Of a DNA stretch of 64,000 nt, positions 46,307 to 58,404 are shown piece by piece (position 1 is the first letter of the stretch; each line of letters starts with the position of its first letter). Under the pieces are notes generated by a model, which was not told where the DNA came from, did not search any database, and worked only from the letters and a program-made list of their open reading frames with translations. The translations under genes were made by a program, and so were the position numbers. This DNA is from Cercophora sp. LCS_1 (Eukaryota > Ascomycota > Sordariomycetes > Sordariales > Lasiosphaeriaceae), in the NCBI GenBank assembly GCA_036250225.1, contig JAPZLL010000042.1, forward strand, positions 186,001 to 250,000, given 5' to 3'.

Positions 46307-47937
46307 CTAGACACCGCCCTCAGGCGCGGGGTCTTCATGCTTGGCTGTGCTGCCCTTGCCGCGCCAGGTGCTGACGGCCTTGATGTTAGCCTTGTACGTC
46401 TGCACCTCGGTCCCGTATGCACGGGGCGTAAGCTTCATGAGAGTGTGAAGCGGGACCGGAACCCAGGGGCTCTCCTCCTGCGTCTTCTGCATGAAGTATG
46501 CATAGATGCAGCGGATGACCGCCTGGTGCGAGATGATGAGGATGTCCTCGCTGCGCTCCAGCTCCATGATGATGGGCTCGAGGCGAATGACGACGTCACG
46601 GTAGCTCTCGCCGCCACGGTAGCGGTAGTTGTACTTATCCTCGTCGCGGGCCTGGAAATCCTCCGGGTACTGGTCGGCGATCTCTTGGTAGGTCATGCCA
46701 TCACAAACACCAGCGTCGAGCTCATCCAGTGCCTTCCACTGCAGCTGGTTGTAGTGCTGGGGAAGGTGGCGGGCAGTCGCAATGGTGCGCTTCAGGGTCG
46801 AAGTCCAGACGGTTAGGGGGCGGTCGCTCTGCACAATGCGTTAGTCGAGTCAGGGGTCGGTGAGGGGTTTCGGGCTGGGGGGGGGGTGAAATTTCCCAGG
46901 CCCGGCTTGGCACACGCCATAATGACAAGATCTTCGTGACTTACACCAACGGACTCGAGCACCAACTCGGGCAGCTTGCGCGCGTAGTCCTCGCCGCGAG
47001 TGGACAGACCGGCATCACCGCCGATGCGTCCCTCAATGTTGAGCATCGACTCGCCGTGCTGCGGAAGGTCAGATGTGGCCCGAAAAGTCTGGAGGCAGGG
47101 GTACTTACACGAGACAGCCAGACGGAACGCGGGCGTATGTGCAGGTTCATGAGGTAGTAGACAATGCGACTCTGGAGGTAGTCACGGATGCGGTTGATGA
47201 TGACCTGTCTGCCGACATTCATGATCTTGAGGTAGGTGTAGTCGCCCTCGTCCTTGTCCTCGTCAATCGATTTGTAGACCTTCTCGTAGTTGCGAATGCG
47301 GTTCCGGAAGTCCAGCGCGGCCTTCTCGGGGTCCTGGCCCTTGTAGTCGGGGCTTGTGGTCTTAACATCGCGGATGTTGGCCATGACCAGCTCTTCCTCG
47401 TCGCACTTGGACTCGACGAATATCACCTCGATGCCCTCTTTGTCGATCGTGTCAAACACCCACTTGCGGCGCTCTTTGGTGCTGTTGGTGGCGTCGAGTA
47501 TGGCCACTACACCGTCCTCCTCCTTGAACCACTTGAGCATGTCGGCCACGGCGGCCTCGGCAGCGGCGCGGCGTTTGCGCTCGCCCTCGGGGTTATTGGT
47601 ATCGAAGAACTCGGCGGGGGGCTGTGGGGCATCGTTACGACGGTAGCTACCGACGTTGAACGTCTTGGCCGGGATCGATAACCACTTAAGATACCGCTGG
47701 GCTGTGTGTGCTCTGTCAGCGCCCTGTCCGCGATGGCAACGGAGGACGACCGCCGGGGGGGTGGATACAAGTGCAACTAACGGCCAAGCGCCCCGATGAA
47801 CATCAATGGGGAATGGGGAGAGGAGTCTTACCCTTTTGCGCAATGTAGCTCTTGCCTCGCGCGGGGAGGCCGACCATGACCACGCAGATCTTGGTGTCCT
47901 CCACCTGGACGCCGATGCCGTTAGTCTTTGGGGCCAT
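46307..47937 (-). CDS. 6-phosphofructo-2-kinase / fructose-2,6-bisphosphatase
   Basis: Four exons: 47937-47832, 47701-47109, 47058-46945 and 46828-46307, giving 444 residues. The N-terminal kinase half has the P-loop GLPARGKS (residues 23-30) joined to AQRYLKW across intron 1, then IPAKTFNVGSYRR, LDATNSTKERR and FVESKCDEE. The C-terminal half is a histidine phosphatase: the phospho-acceptor His234 in SRHGES is created at the exon 2/3 junction, with TSTLKRTIATA, the Glu of WKALDELDAG, and ISHQAVIRC. The enzyme sets fructose-2,6-bisphosphate, the cytosolic switch between glycolysis and gluconeogenesis. It is close in size to yeast FBP26 and lacks a long N-terminal regulatory arm. Both active sites look intact, so either a bifunctional enzyme or a mainly phosphatase form is possible. 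Confidence 0.95.
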
Positions 47938-50252
47938 CTTTACCGAGAGCTATCCGCTCGAGAAATGCTGTAAAGACACTGGTGGGCAAGAGGAATCGCG
48001 GAGACATGTAGCAGCGCAAACTCGACGCTGTTGAAGAGAGAGGTGGTGGTGTTGGCGAGACCGAACGAGGTGTCGCGTGAGGTGTTGGGGAGGTGTTCCG
48101 GGTCTCGGCTGCGAGCCTTTGGACAGTTTCAGCCGGAAGAAATCGGGCGGATCTCTGCTGCGCTGCCGCCACCAAACTGGGCCAAACAGCTGCCAGACAA
48201 ACGAATTGGGCGGGTGCCGGGGATGCAGTCAGACTGGGACGTGCAAGCAAGGCGGAGACTGCGAAATCGCACAATGATCAAGGGGGCTTTGGTGATCGAG
48301 GAGGGCGGGCAGATAGCCGGTCATTTTGTGCAGCAGCTGCCGGGAAAAAAAGAAGGAACGGCGGCGGAAAGCGGCGCAGGTAAAGTGACAGGGGTGCTTA
48401 TGGCATGACCAGGCGGCGCCTCGGAAATCTCAGGGCAGAAATTCGGGATGGGTGGGGGATGGTCATGCCTGCTGCTGGTTCTGCTGCAAGCCCAGCGCAC
48501 TTGGCACCAGCGCCCGATTCTCCCAGCTCCAGGGCCTGGAGCAGCGGACCAAGACCAGCCCACAGTGCCGGAGGGGCCTGCCCCTCAAGGTCCAAGACGT
48601 CCAAGGACGAGGCGAACACCGTTGGCTCGAAGCAAAAAAAGACACGGCACACTGCAGACCGCCATCTGCTACAGGAGATAACTACTATCATGGCGCCAGA
48701 TAGGTACGTCTTGTTCCGACGCTCCTATCTCTGGGCGGCCTCCCGTTTTCGCCTTGTGAAGGGGGATTGGACGTGATGTGATTGACAAAGCGACCTCCGA
48801 GGACGGAAACACGGCGGGAGCACCCGACTGAAGCAACTTTGCTGAGAGCCAGGGCGTTGAACAAGGCCTGATTCTTGCCAATTCCTTTCGTCCTTGCTCC
48901 CATAAGCACAACAAATGTCTTTTTCGCCCAGCCGAACTATTGGCGGCAAATCACAGCTGCTTGTGCGTGGGTTCAGACATTGCCTCATTGCCCCAGGTGC
49001 GTCAACGCATGTCATTCTTCCGAGACGCGACAAATGCCAACTTCAGCCAAGCGTTGTGACAACCACTCATTGCCCTTTGGCGCCCCCCACCTGCCCTGCA
49101 GTCCAGTCAAATTGCAATAAGACGAGTGTCTTTCCACACAAGTTTTGACTGTATTCTTGCCCCGGGACACAGTACGGATGGGCCCACGGCAAGGTCTGCG
49201 CCAAAGGCCCCATGATTGACTAATGGCAAGCCGAGGGCGGGGTGCGTCGCAAGCGCGAAAACACTGATTCTTCCTCAGCCCCAAGCCGCGGGCAAGGAAC
49301 GCTTGTTTCGGGGGTTTGCAAGTGGTCGCCTGACCATGACGAACTGAGTCCTAACGAGGGGTCCGCCTGCCGGGAGAAGAGGGCAAGAAAAATTCTGGGG
49401 TCAGGCAGCACTGCCGCCAACAGACAGCGGTCCGGCCGTGTGGATCACCGGAATACCCGACTCGGACCAGCGCACAGCAATCCAGATGGCACATGCTGTG
49501 ATCGGGTGGTGATCCGGCCAGTCGGTTTGCCATTCGGGAAGCCGATGACATCCGGGTGGTGGCATTCCCCTGGCGGGCTGCAGCGTGCTCCCGGGCCTCC
49601 TGACCGCCCACAGGCAAACTCGTCGTATTTGCTAGAAAAGGGGTCCGAAGCAACAAGCAAACATCCGCAATCCTTCTGTTCTGCATGCTACCACTGCCGA
49701 ATAACAAATGGCAAGGAGACGGAAGAAGAACAAGGGAACCGTGCAAATACCTTGCTGAAACTCCACGTGTTCGCCCTGCTCCGCATGGTCGGACGCCCTG
49801 CCACGACGCCTCTCATGGTTGCAGCGTTGACAAGACGTCGTGGGCGATTTCTGGGCTCTCTGGATCCTGTCGATCAATGATCCTCGTGCCAAGCGGTAGC
49901 TAACGGTGTCAGTCCAGCCACGGTCGCGGGGTCGACCCATTCAGGGAGTGGATTTTGTCTCGGTGGGGGAGGGGCAGACTCAGCACGTCACATGGGCACC
50001 GCCAGGCCAACAAGCTGACAACAGGGGAGGAACACACCGGTTGGGGGCAATTGAGGTCGTGAATGTGTCGACTGAGGATTGGAAAAGATGATTGACAAGT
50101 GAAAAATGGCACGGGTGGCAGGAGACATCGTGAACAGGTTGCATCGCATCCTTGTGATGGCGCTTTCTTTGTGGGCGATCCAGGCCAGGCACGAGGTCAA
50201 TCCCGATCGTTGATTGGAGTGACGACCAGACAAGCATCGGAAGAAGTGGGGC

Positions 50253-50297
50253 GATAAGGGACGGCGATAACGATAGGGAGCTATCGCGATTACGATA
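50253..50297. promoter_or_regulatory. Cluster of five GATA motifs
   Basis: GATA cores occur at 50253, 50266, 50272 and 50294 on the plus strand and at 50282 on the minus strand, all within 45 bases. Fungal GATA factors (AreA/NIT2, white-collar, siderophore repressors) prefer paired sites, so this could be a regulatory element. The nearest start codons are about 1.9 kb (52158) and 2.3 kb (47937) away. Confidence 0.4.
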
Positions 50298-50624
50298 AGA
50301 TCAGGATGCTTGGAGCTCGGGGTCCATTTGCTTCCAGCTTGGAAGTTGCGATGGAGTCAGCTAGTGAGAGAAAGGACTCGGGGCTGAGAAGGCCAGGTAA
50401 TGTATGAGAGTCCTCAGGGTTCCATCGTCGGGACTCTTGTAAAACAGACACACCACCCAAATGCCCTCCGACGGCGCAACACACAGCCAAGTTTGGGTCG
50501 AGTGCGGGGGGGCGGTGGCATAAGCTTCGGTGGCCGTCGCCATGTTCCCCGGAGGAGGGCACCTTATCCACCGCCACGGAGTCAATCGCTCGGAAGCCAT
50601 CCTTCCCGGGATCCTTCCTCGTTT

Positions 50625-50686
50625 AAAAAAAAAAAAAACATCCCGCAAGCACAAAACCCGACGCCAGCACCACCACCACCACCACC
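50625..50686. repeat. A14 homopolymer followed by a (CAC)n tract
   Basis: Fourteen consecutive A (50625-50638) and about six CAC units (50668-50685) are simple low-complexity sequence in the gene-poor region. Confidence 0.85.
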
Positions 50687-51528
50687 CGACCATCTCGGTC
50701 TGTGTTCCCACACCGCCGTCGCTTAACCAACCCCTTTGCCCAAGGGTTCAAACTCAAAGCCTCAATGACCTTGCTCGGCATTTAATCTTCGCTTACGACG
50801 GGTTGGATCACGTCGTCCCGTATCTACCAGGAAAAGACGTCTTCGCGTCCGTGTCGCTTAGCCAGGATGCATGGGACAATTAATAAAAGGAACCACCACT
50901 CGGACTCCCGCTGCAGATAGTTCATTAGCAATGTGTTCCCTCGAGTTTCTCTTGACCCGTGTCTCAGTCACCGAACAAGGAAGGTGGATAGGGGGCCAGG
51001 CATCCGCAAACGCAAAAATCTTGTTTTTATTCTCTGTCTGGCTGACTGACTGACTAACTGGCCGAACGAACGAACTGAACTACCAGGATCGGGAACGGGA
51101 TGATCGACGGGATAAGGCTGGGAGGATTGTTGCCGGGATTGGGTGTGTGTTGGGACTGGACGAAGGGACGACCCACCCACATACACCCCATTCCACCCAC
51201 ACACGCACACTCACACACACTTGCTTGTTTGTATGAAGAAAGCCTTGACGGAAAAGACTGCGATGGATATAAGCCGAACACCCGTCATGACGTCGCATCG
51301 TGAGACCTTTTCTTGCTTGGTTGTTGCGTTCACATGACGCCGGTGCTTGGGCTCTTGGCTGCCAGTTCGTCCCGTCTGCGCAGCGTCCGACGTCGTAGCG
51401 TAGTAGTCTTGAAGAAGAACCCGGGAAATATCGCTCCGCTCGAGTTGCCGTGTCTCAGAACCACACCACACCACATAAATACTTTTGATGAAATGGTCCG
51501 CACCCACACACGCACACAAATATTGTTC

Positions 51529-52158
51529 TCAGCACACGTCGTAGTTGGGAAGGGTAGCGCCCGATCTGACAAAACCGACTTCGTACTGTGGGGCTTCTTC
51601 GCCGACAATGGTGCCGGCTTGGCCGCCTGAGACGCAGAGGGCGTCGACGGTGTCGAGTTGGGTGCCGATGAAGTCAGTCGAGGTGGTCAGGGTTGTGCAA
51701 AGGGAGCAGAAGAAGGCCTGGCAGGTGCGGTAGGAGAAGACGAGGCATGAGCCCTGGGCCACGATGAGGTCATTGCCAGTGGCAAGGACGTTGCTGACGA
51801 TGACGCCGCAGTCCGCGCTCACAGGGGCTGGGTTCTGTTGAGGGTTATCATGTCAGTGGATCTTGGAATTGGACAAGACGTGAGGGCCAGGACGTACAGC
51901 GTTGGTACACTCGAAGAAGTCGCTGGTGGAAACCTTGGCCGGGGATTGACGGCGTTGAAGGGCGGCTGGCAAGGCAGAACGCTTCTGGTTCGGAAAGACG
52001 ACGCTCACTTCGTATCCTTCGGGGGCGTTAGCCGGCTTGTCGGCGAGAAACTTGTATCCGAGGTCAAGTGCCTCAACGCCGGTCCGCTTGCTGAGGCCAG
52101 AGTATGGAAGGGCAGCCGCAAGGCCGGCTCCGAGAGAAAGGATAGCAGAGAACTTCAT
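51529..52158 (-). CDS. Small secreted cysteine-rich protein
   Basis: Two exons, 52158-51898 and 51834-51529 (GTACGT donor, AACAG acceptor), giving 188 residues. A signal peptide (KFSAILSLGAGLAAALP) is followed by a ~60-residue propeptide-like region with two dibasic sites (SKR, QRR) suitable for Kex2-type processing. The mature part would hold eight cysteines (FFEC, ADC, GSC, RTC, FFC, SLC, ALC, and the final DVC). No enzyme motif is visible. This size, secretion signal and Cys content fit the loose class of candidate secreted effectors or wall-associated proteins. Lifestyle is unknown, so an effector role is only a possibility. A TTTAAAAG motif ~115 bases upstream could serve as a TATA-like element. 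Confidence 0.8.
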
Positions 52159-54285
52159 GTTTGATGGGAATTGTTGATGGGTTGGATAAGAATGATAAGG
52201 TGCGATAAGAGAGGTTTCTGTTCGAGTTCAGCAAGAAAGCCGTCTTCAACCGAGCTTCAGGGGATGGCAAGGAGCTTTTAAAGTTCGCGATCGGAGCTCT
52301 CCAAGCTCTGCCTTGTGCCGTTGCCGTCCACCATCCAGGCAATCTGCCGTCGTGCAGGCTCGATATTAGGAAAGGGGAGACTGCCAGGCTTCGCCCCTCC
52401 GCCAGCCCAGGATAATGGTGATGTCGAGATTGCTGTTGACGGTAGGACCTCAGAAGCGTAAAGAGTAATAAAGGATGCTCATCTCGAGCATCCTTACCCC
52501 ACAGCAAGGCGACAGCATCTTGTATCTTGCCGTCCTGCCATCCAGCCGCCGCCAATCATGGACTGCTCGTGACGCCCGCGATACTACCTGACCGGTGTGA
52601 GCCGTGTCTTTGCCCTCCATAAGCACCACCAACCTGCAGGAAGCCATGAGGAGAACATCCAGGTTGCCTGCTTGCTGCACATCATCGAGCATGTTCTAGA
52701 TGAAGGGATGATAGGTCACCCCATACAAGAGTCGGTGTGGACTTGGCCGAGGGGCCGCGCAGTCTCTGCCGTCCCCTCCCGCCTCTGCCGCCATGTCCAG
52801 AGGTGACTGTTGCCCCGTGCTGCCATTTTGAGGCCAGCGACCTCGATCGGCATGTAACCATCCTCCAAGTAGTCATGCCCGTCGACATCATCAGAACCGT
52901 CCGATCTCAGAGACGGGAAGGGATCCACGGTCGTAGCCAGGCAAAGACGTCAGGGGTACAGACGACTTTCTGAAACTGGCGAGAACGGGTAGGATTCGGT
53001 CAACGGCAACTAGCCTCTTCCATCCACAGCTCCCAGAGCTCCCCAGAGCTACCCACACCACCGAGAAACCTCCAACCACTCTCCGTCCCCCTCCCAAGTC
53101 CAGATCTCGACACTGCCGACAGGACGGCGGTTGAATCGGGTTAGCCCATGATGTGAAGGCCATGTTGGATGAACACACGGTATGAGCCGTGACAACTCAA
53201 CAACTTTAATGACAAGGATATTGGCCAGAGGGTGCCAAGAGCCCTCGAGACAACAAAAATGAGAAGCAGCAGGATTCGACCGCTGTGGCAGGCATGGCCG
53301 GCGAGCTGTAGAGGGGTACTGAGGGGTGCGAGGTTTATTTCCCGTCATTTACCCTCTGCCTTGCTGCATGCTGTGCGCATGTAGTGCTCGGGGGTCTCGG
53401 TGGTGCAGCACCGCGACTGCTGGCGGCGAGCTGTGGGCGACGCCCGTGGATTCTGCCCAGAGGGAAGCGCGAAGCTGAGCAACAAGGGCTTCGCGCGCCT
53501 GGTGGCAAGGTACCCGGCCCCGCGCTGTGGCCGCGCCTCGATGGAACGTTGGCCGTAGCGTGCTTGTTTAATATCCAGCCATGCTGCCACTGGGCAGCTC
53601 AGCACATCCGCAAGCCTCCCGATGCGAGAAAGGGGCCAGGCTGACCACTTGGCATTGGCTCCTGACGAGGCGGCAGTAGATTGTTGGGGACGCAGCGTGA
53701 CCGGGAATCCAGGACCCGAAATCTCACGCGGGCCCGGAAAGTTCTGTGCCTCAGGCGAAGCGTCTTCAGGCGTCTGGCGCGTCTGCACTGTAGCAATTAG
53801 CACTGTGGCACGCTCGCCCGACGCCGGAGCGTGCTGGGTGTGGTCAAGGGCGCATTCGGGCGCTGGTTTCGGAGACCGCGGGGAAGGCCAAGGCCGGGTT
53901 GCAGCACAACATGGTGGTGTCGTCGGTTGCACTTCTTCGGATGAACTCAGCAAACGCAACAGAGCTTCGCGAAAGTCAAGCAGGGCATGTTGCACAGACC
54001 GGTCAAACCCCCGCGTTCCAGTTGCCGGGTTGGGCCCACCAGCCTGGCCTTCTGGAACCCCACCGACTGGCCCCGCACAAGCTGTCTGGAACTGGCAGAA
54101 CATTTCGCCGAGGTGGGGCCATCCGACCCAATCCCCGCCAGATTGAATTTTGAAGGCTCGGCGTCAGTTATCGCGACCCCGATAAGGAAAAAAGTTCGTG
54201 CTGCCAAAGTCTTGGGAAGTTTGTTTCCTTCGCCGTCTGCTACGGAGTCCCCGAACACTCGACTCCAATCGCGCACACCGCTACG
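52159..54285. other. Intergenic region between divergent genes
   Basis: About 2.1 kb containing the promoters of the secreted-protein gene (minus) and HAS1 (plus). A 252-codon minus-strand frame (53345-54103) overlaps other frames and has no recognisable protein features, so no gene is called. Confidence 0.55.
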
Positions 54286-56186
54286 ATGGGCTCCGATCAC
54301 AGCAAGAAGCGCAAGTTCAAGGAACCCAAGCCCTCCAAGGGCGAGGAGGTTGTTGCGACCGTTCCCAAACCGAAAAAGAAGGTCAAGAGAGACCCCACCC
54401 CCGAGGAGAGCGATGCCGAGATCGACGATTTCAGCGCCCAGGAAGTCGAACAGGGCTCCGGCGCCGAGGAAAGTGACAGTGAGAGCGGCAGTGCGGAGTT
54501 GAACCAGAACGGCGCCGATGCCGCCGAGGGGGAGGCCGACGAAGCTCCTGCACACATCGGCTCCCTGCTCCCTCCTGACATCGCGACGAATGCGCAGGAC
54601 TTCACCGAACTCAAACTCTCGGACAGGACGATGAAGGCAATCGAGGAGATGGGATTCACAAAAATGACGGAGATCCAGCGGAGAGGCATCCCTCCTCTCC
54701 TGGCTGGCAAGGATGTGCTCGGTGCCGCGAAGACAGGGTCTGGAAAGACTCTGGCGTTCCTCATCCCGGCGGTTGAGATGCTCCATTCCCTCAAGTTTAA
54801 GCCAAGAAATGGCACGGGTGCCATCATCGTCACTCCCACCCGCGAATTGGCGCTGCAGATTTTCGGTGTCGCACGGGAGCTGATGAAGCACCACTCCCAA
54901 ACCTGTAGGTGACACACGGCTGGCTAGCATTGGGATTCTGGCTAACTCTGCATTTAGATGGCGTTGTCATCGGTGGTGCCAATCGCAGGGCGGAGGCGGA
55001 TAAGCTGGGCAAGGGTGTCAACCTCCTGATCGCGACTCCCGGCAGACTTTTGGACCGTATGTTGCTTGCCTAGCTCCGCGGTAACTCTTGCTGACATGTC
55101 TTTCCAGATCTGCAAAACACCCCCTTCGTCTTCAAAAACCTCCGTTCCCTCATTATCGATGAGGCCGACCGAATTCTGGAGATTGGTTTCGAGGACGAGA
55201 TGCGCCAGATTGTCAAGATTCTCCCCAAGGACGACAGGCAGACCATGCTTTTCTCCGCCACTCAGACTACCAAGGTCGAGGACCTCGCCAGGATATCGCT
55301 TCGACCCGGGCCTCTTTACATCAACGTCGACGAGGAGAAGCAGTTCAGCACGGTGGAGGGTCTGGACCAGGGATACGTGGTTGTCGACGCTGACAAGCGT
55401 TTCCTGCTACTGTTCTCCTTCCTCAAGAAGATGTCCAAGAAGAAGATTATTGTTTTCTTCTCGTCCTGCAACTCGGTCAAGTACTACAGCGAGCTCCTGC
55501 AGTACATCGACCTGCCCGTCCTCGATCTCCACGGAAAGCAGAAGCAGCAGAAGCGCACCAACACCTTCTTTGAGTTCTGCAATGCTGAACGAGGAACGCT
55601 TATCTGTACAGACGTTGCGGCCCGTGGGCTCGATATCCCTCAGGTCGACTGGATCGTGCAGTTCGATCCCCCAGATGACCCGCGCGACTACATCCACCGT
55701 GTCGGTCGTACCGCCAGAGGCAACAACACCAAGGGCCGCTCGCTGCTGTTCTTGCAGCCAAACGAGATTGGCTTCTTGGCCCATCTCAAGGCGGCCAAGG
55801 TCCCGGTTGTCGAGTACGATTTCCCCAAGAACAAGATTATGAACGTGCAATCGCAGTTGGAGAAGTTGATTGGGCAAAACTACTACCTCAACCAGAGCGC
55901 CAAGGACGGCTATCGGTCATATCTGCATGCGTACGCTTCGCACAGCTTGCGAAGCGTGTTCGATGTGCACAAGCTTGACTTGGTCAAGGTGGCAAAGGTA
56001 AGATGGCTGGCTCTGTTTTCCCGGCACACGACACAATCTAACGCGTCACAGAGCTTCGGGTTCCCGACCCCTCCACGGGTCGATATTACCCTTGCAGCTG
56101 GTATGAGCCGAGACAAGAAGCCGCAAGGGAGGAGAGCGTACGGAAGCCAGCCCCGACAGGGCAGCAAGAACGGACAGCGACATTAA
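54286..56186 (+). CDS. HAS1: ATP-dependent RNA helicase HAS1 (DEAD box)
   Basis: Four exons: 54286-54904, 54958-55056, 55108-55997 and 56052-56186, giving 580 residues, normal for HAS1. A charged Lys/Glu-rich N-terminus (~100 residues) precedes the helicase core: Q motif GFTKMTEIQ, motif I AKTGSGKT, Ia PTRELA, DEAD (IIDEADRILEIGFE), III SAT, IV FFSSCNSVKYY, V ARGLDIPQVDW, and VI HRVGRTARG. The C-terminal extension typical of HAS1 (LRSVFDVHKLDL…VAKSFGFPTPP, completed across the last intron) ends in a basic tail. HAS1 acts in the nucleolus in both 40S and 60S ribosome assembly and releases snoRNAs from pre-rRNA. All motifs are intact. The identification rests on motif order and the C-terminal signature. 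Confidence 0.95.
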
Positions 56187-56552
56187 ACCATGGGTTGTTG
56201 TGATACCACTGTCGAGACCAATGTCTCGATTCTTCCTTGGCCTGGCGTTTATCTTGGGTGTGGGCTGCATGTGAGTTTGCATTTGTACGTTGTGCTCTGT
56301 CGGGATTTGATGCCCTTTGCAGATAGATATTGAGAAATCTTTGGCATAACTGGATTCAATCCCATTATGGTTACCTCGGGGTGTCGATTGGCAGTTTACA
56401 CAGGCCATGATTCCAATTCGTGACGCAGAAACCAGTCTGCCGTTTTATTCCAATCTAGCGTATACGAAGCAAAACAATATCCCAATCCAAAACCCAACCC
56501 ATCTATCCCATTCTCCTCATCAACTCCTCGCCAACAGATCCCTTACGAAACC
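56187..56552. other. Short intergenic region between convergent genes
   Basis: About 370 bases holding the 3' ends of HAS1 and the GFA-type gene; nothing else was seen. Confidence 0.65.
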
Positions 56553-57122
56553 TCAAGCAGGCAATTTGCCATTCTTCTTGGCCGTCCAAGTAGCAATGGC
56601 ATCCATCAGCGGCGGCGAAAGCGCATCATACGTCTCGAGCCCCACACTCTTAAACTTGGCCCTGACCTCATCAATCCCCTTGGGGTCAAACCCCTGCTCG
56701 ATAATGGACGACACAAACGCCGCAAACTGCGGCGCCTGCCACCCCTTTTGGTCCGACAGCTCGACGTGCACAAACGACAGGCCCTTGAACGGGTGCTCCT
56801 TTTCAATGTTGCCGTACAGACACGTGTTGCACTCCTTGCACGTGTTGCGGAGGATGGCGGCCGACGGGTCCGTCACGTACAGCTTGTCGGCGTTGGCGGT
56901 CACGGAGAGGTTGGCGTCGGGCACGACGCCTACCACGGAGAAGAGGGCGCCGGCGGGCTTCCAGCACTTGGAGCAGCCGCAGGCGTGGTTGTGGACGACG
57001 TCCGAGGCGAGGGTCACTTCGACGGGGTTGCTGGTGCAGAGGCAGCGGAGGGTGCCGCCGGAGAAGGAGGGGGAGCCGGGTGTGATGCCGTTGTCGACGA
57101 GGGGGTGGATTGAGGGTGCCAT
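56553..57122 (-). CDS. GFA-family (glutathione-dependent formaldehyde-activating-like) zinc protein
   Basis: Single exon, 189 residues. The Cys pattern is that of the GFA/CENP-V fold: CLC at 27-29, CGCSKC at 48-53, and TCKECNTC around 94-101, giving two zinc sites. Beta strands between them include LYVTDPSAAILRNTCKEC. The bacterial founder Gfa was described as joining formaldehyde to glutathione; fungal relatives form a broad family with mostly unknown substrates. This protein has the length usual for fungal Gfa proteins (~190). No formaldehyde dehydrogenase gene is adjacent. Confidence 0.88.
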   Translation of the reverse strand: MAPSIHPLVDNGITPGSPSFSGGTLRCLCTSNPVEVTLASDVVHNHACGCSKCWKPAGALFSVVGVVPDANLSVTANADKLYVTDPSAAILRNTCKECNTCLYGNIEKEHPFKGLSFVHVELSDQKGWQAPQFAAFVSSIIEQGFDPKGIDEVRAKFKSVGLETYDALSPPLMDAIATWTAKKNGKLPA

Positions 57123-57226
57123 TTTTGTTTGGAGTCTGGAATTGGATTGATGAATGTGGATTGGAATGTGTGAGTTGAGATGGTATTTGGTTTGATTGAG
57201 GGATGAGGAGCGGTCGTCGTCGTTGA

Positions 57227-57232
57227 TTTATA
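57227..57232 (-). promoter_or_regulatory. Possible TATA box of the GFA-type gene
   Basis: TATAAA on the minus strand lies about 105 bases before the ATG at 57122. The call rests on motif and spacing only. Confidence 0.45.
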
Positions 57233-58404
57233 CCAGGTGCTGACCGGTGAGGTCGGCGACAATATCTAACTACCGATATCGAAAAGGGGGGAGGCGAGAA
57301 TTATCCGGTCTCCCGGGTGCTCCCTGGGGCAACCAGACCGTCCGCGACAAACCCGCCGTATTGCTTTCCCGATGGCACAGGTAGAGACCCCTTCGGCAAA
57401 ATCAAGTCCGGCACAGACGCTCAATCACGCCATTGACTTGCCGTGTTGAGCTGCGGGCTTCCCCTCATCGGTGCGACTGCTGCGATAATCTCCGCCAAGT
57501 CCAGGCCCGTGACAGGGGACCGGCGGACCGGGTCGGGGAAACGTTTGGTGAGATAAGCGGTGCTTTATTGGCTTACTGCTTGATATTGTGCGATTGCTTG
57601 TTTGAGTTGTCTGAATGTTTTTGTCTTTGTCTTGTTCACTTACAACTCAGAGGTTGTCTGTCGGAGGTCGTTCGGGGTTCGGCATGTGGAGTGCAAGTCG
57701 GTCGACAGGATATCTTGTGCCAATACCACTAACACGATTGCATCATTTTTGTTTCTCTTGTACTCGACCGATCTGTCAATATTGCTCACCGCGGGACGGA
57801 CTCGAATTCGACTCACAACATTTCCCCGTGACAGTTGGATTGAAGAGGAGTCGCGGGTGACCTCACCCGGATGGCCTGCGCTGGAGAAAAGCCACCTGGT
57901 AGGCAGCAGATGGATCGGTTTATGGTCATACCGATTCACCAAATGTTTCCATCATGGGAGATATTTTGGCGTCTGAGTCGATGCTCTCGTGGCACATGTT
58001 CGGTGGTTGTGGCGGAGCAGCGTCTCGAGCCAATCACGGCTGAACAAGCTTCTTGGACCAGGCGTTTTAGGCTTTCCCTTCCAACGCTGATTGGCGGCGA
58101 ACCGCAGCTGCGCTTCCCGCTGGACCCAAATGCTCACCATGGCGCAGGCGGGAGCCCTCAATCGGCGGCTTCCGAGGCATCAACGACAACAAGATAAATG
58201 GATGCAGCCGGCTATTGCAAGCGATTTTGAAACATCATCTCTGCACTGCATTTCCTCATCGTGAACAATATCAATATCGCCCATTGAATCATCAACTCTC
58301 AATCATTCGAGATATCTCTCCCAGTTCAGCCAGTCGAATCACTCAGCGAGCTCCACAGCCACCAACACCCCAAAACCTCCATCGTCTCAAATCATCTGCA
58401 TTCC
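57233..58404. other. Intergenic region, no gene seen
   Basis: About 1.2 kb with only short frames. The stretch 58240-58400 is rich in A and C and resembles a leader for the small open frame at 58405. Confidence 0.55.

Larger units (their letters stand above)
47938..51528. other. 3.6-kb gene-poor region
   Basis: This is the longest stretch without a supported gene. It holds the promoter of the PFK2/FBPase2 gene at its left end and the 3' end of a small secreted-protein gene at its right end. Frames such as 49242-49880 are open but overlap others on the opposite strand and resemble nothing. A GATA-motif cluster and simple repeats are listed separately. A non-coding transcript cannot be excluded. 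Confidence 0.5.

Noticed and set aside
49242..49880. 212-codon plus-strand frame in the gene-poor region
   Set aside because: It has mixed composition with no motif and overlapping minus-strand frames; no leader or intron signals were seen.
53345..54103. 252-codon minus-strand frame upstream of HAS1
   Set aside because: Pro/Ala/Arg-rich translation without domains; it lies in the probable shared promoter of divergent genes.
53947..54930. 327-codon minus-strand frame
   Set aside because: It is the antisense shadow of HAS1 exon 1.
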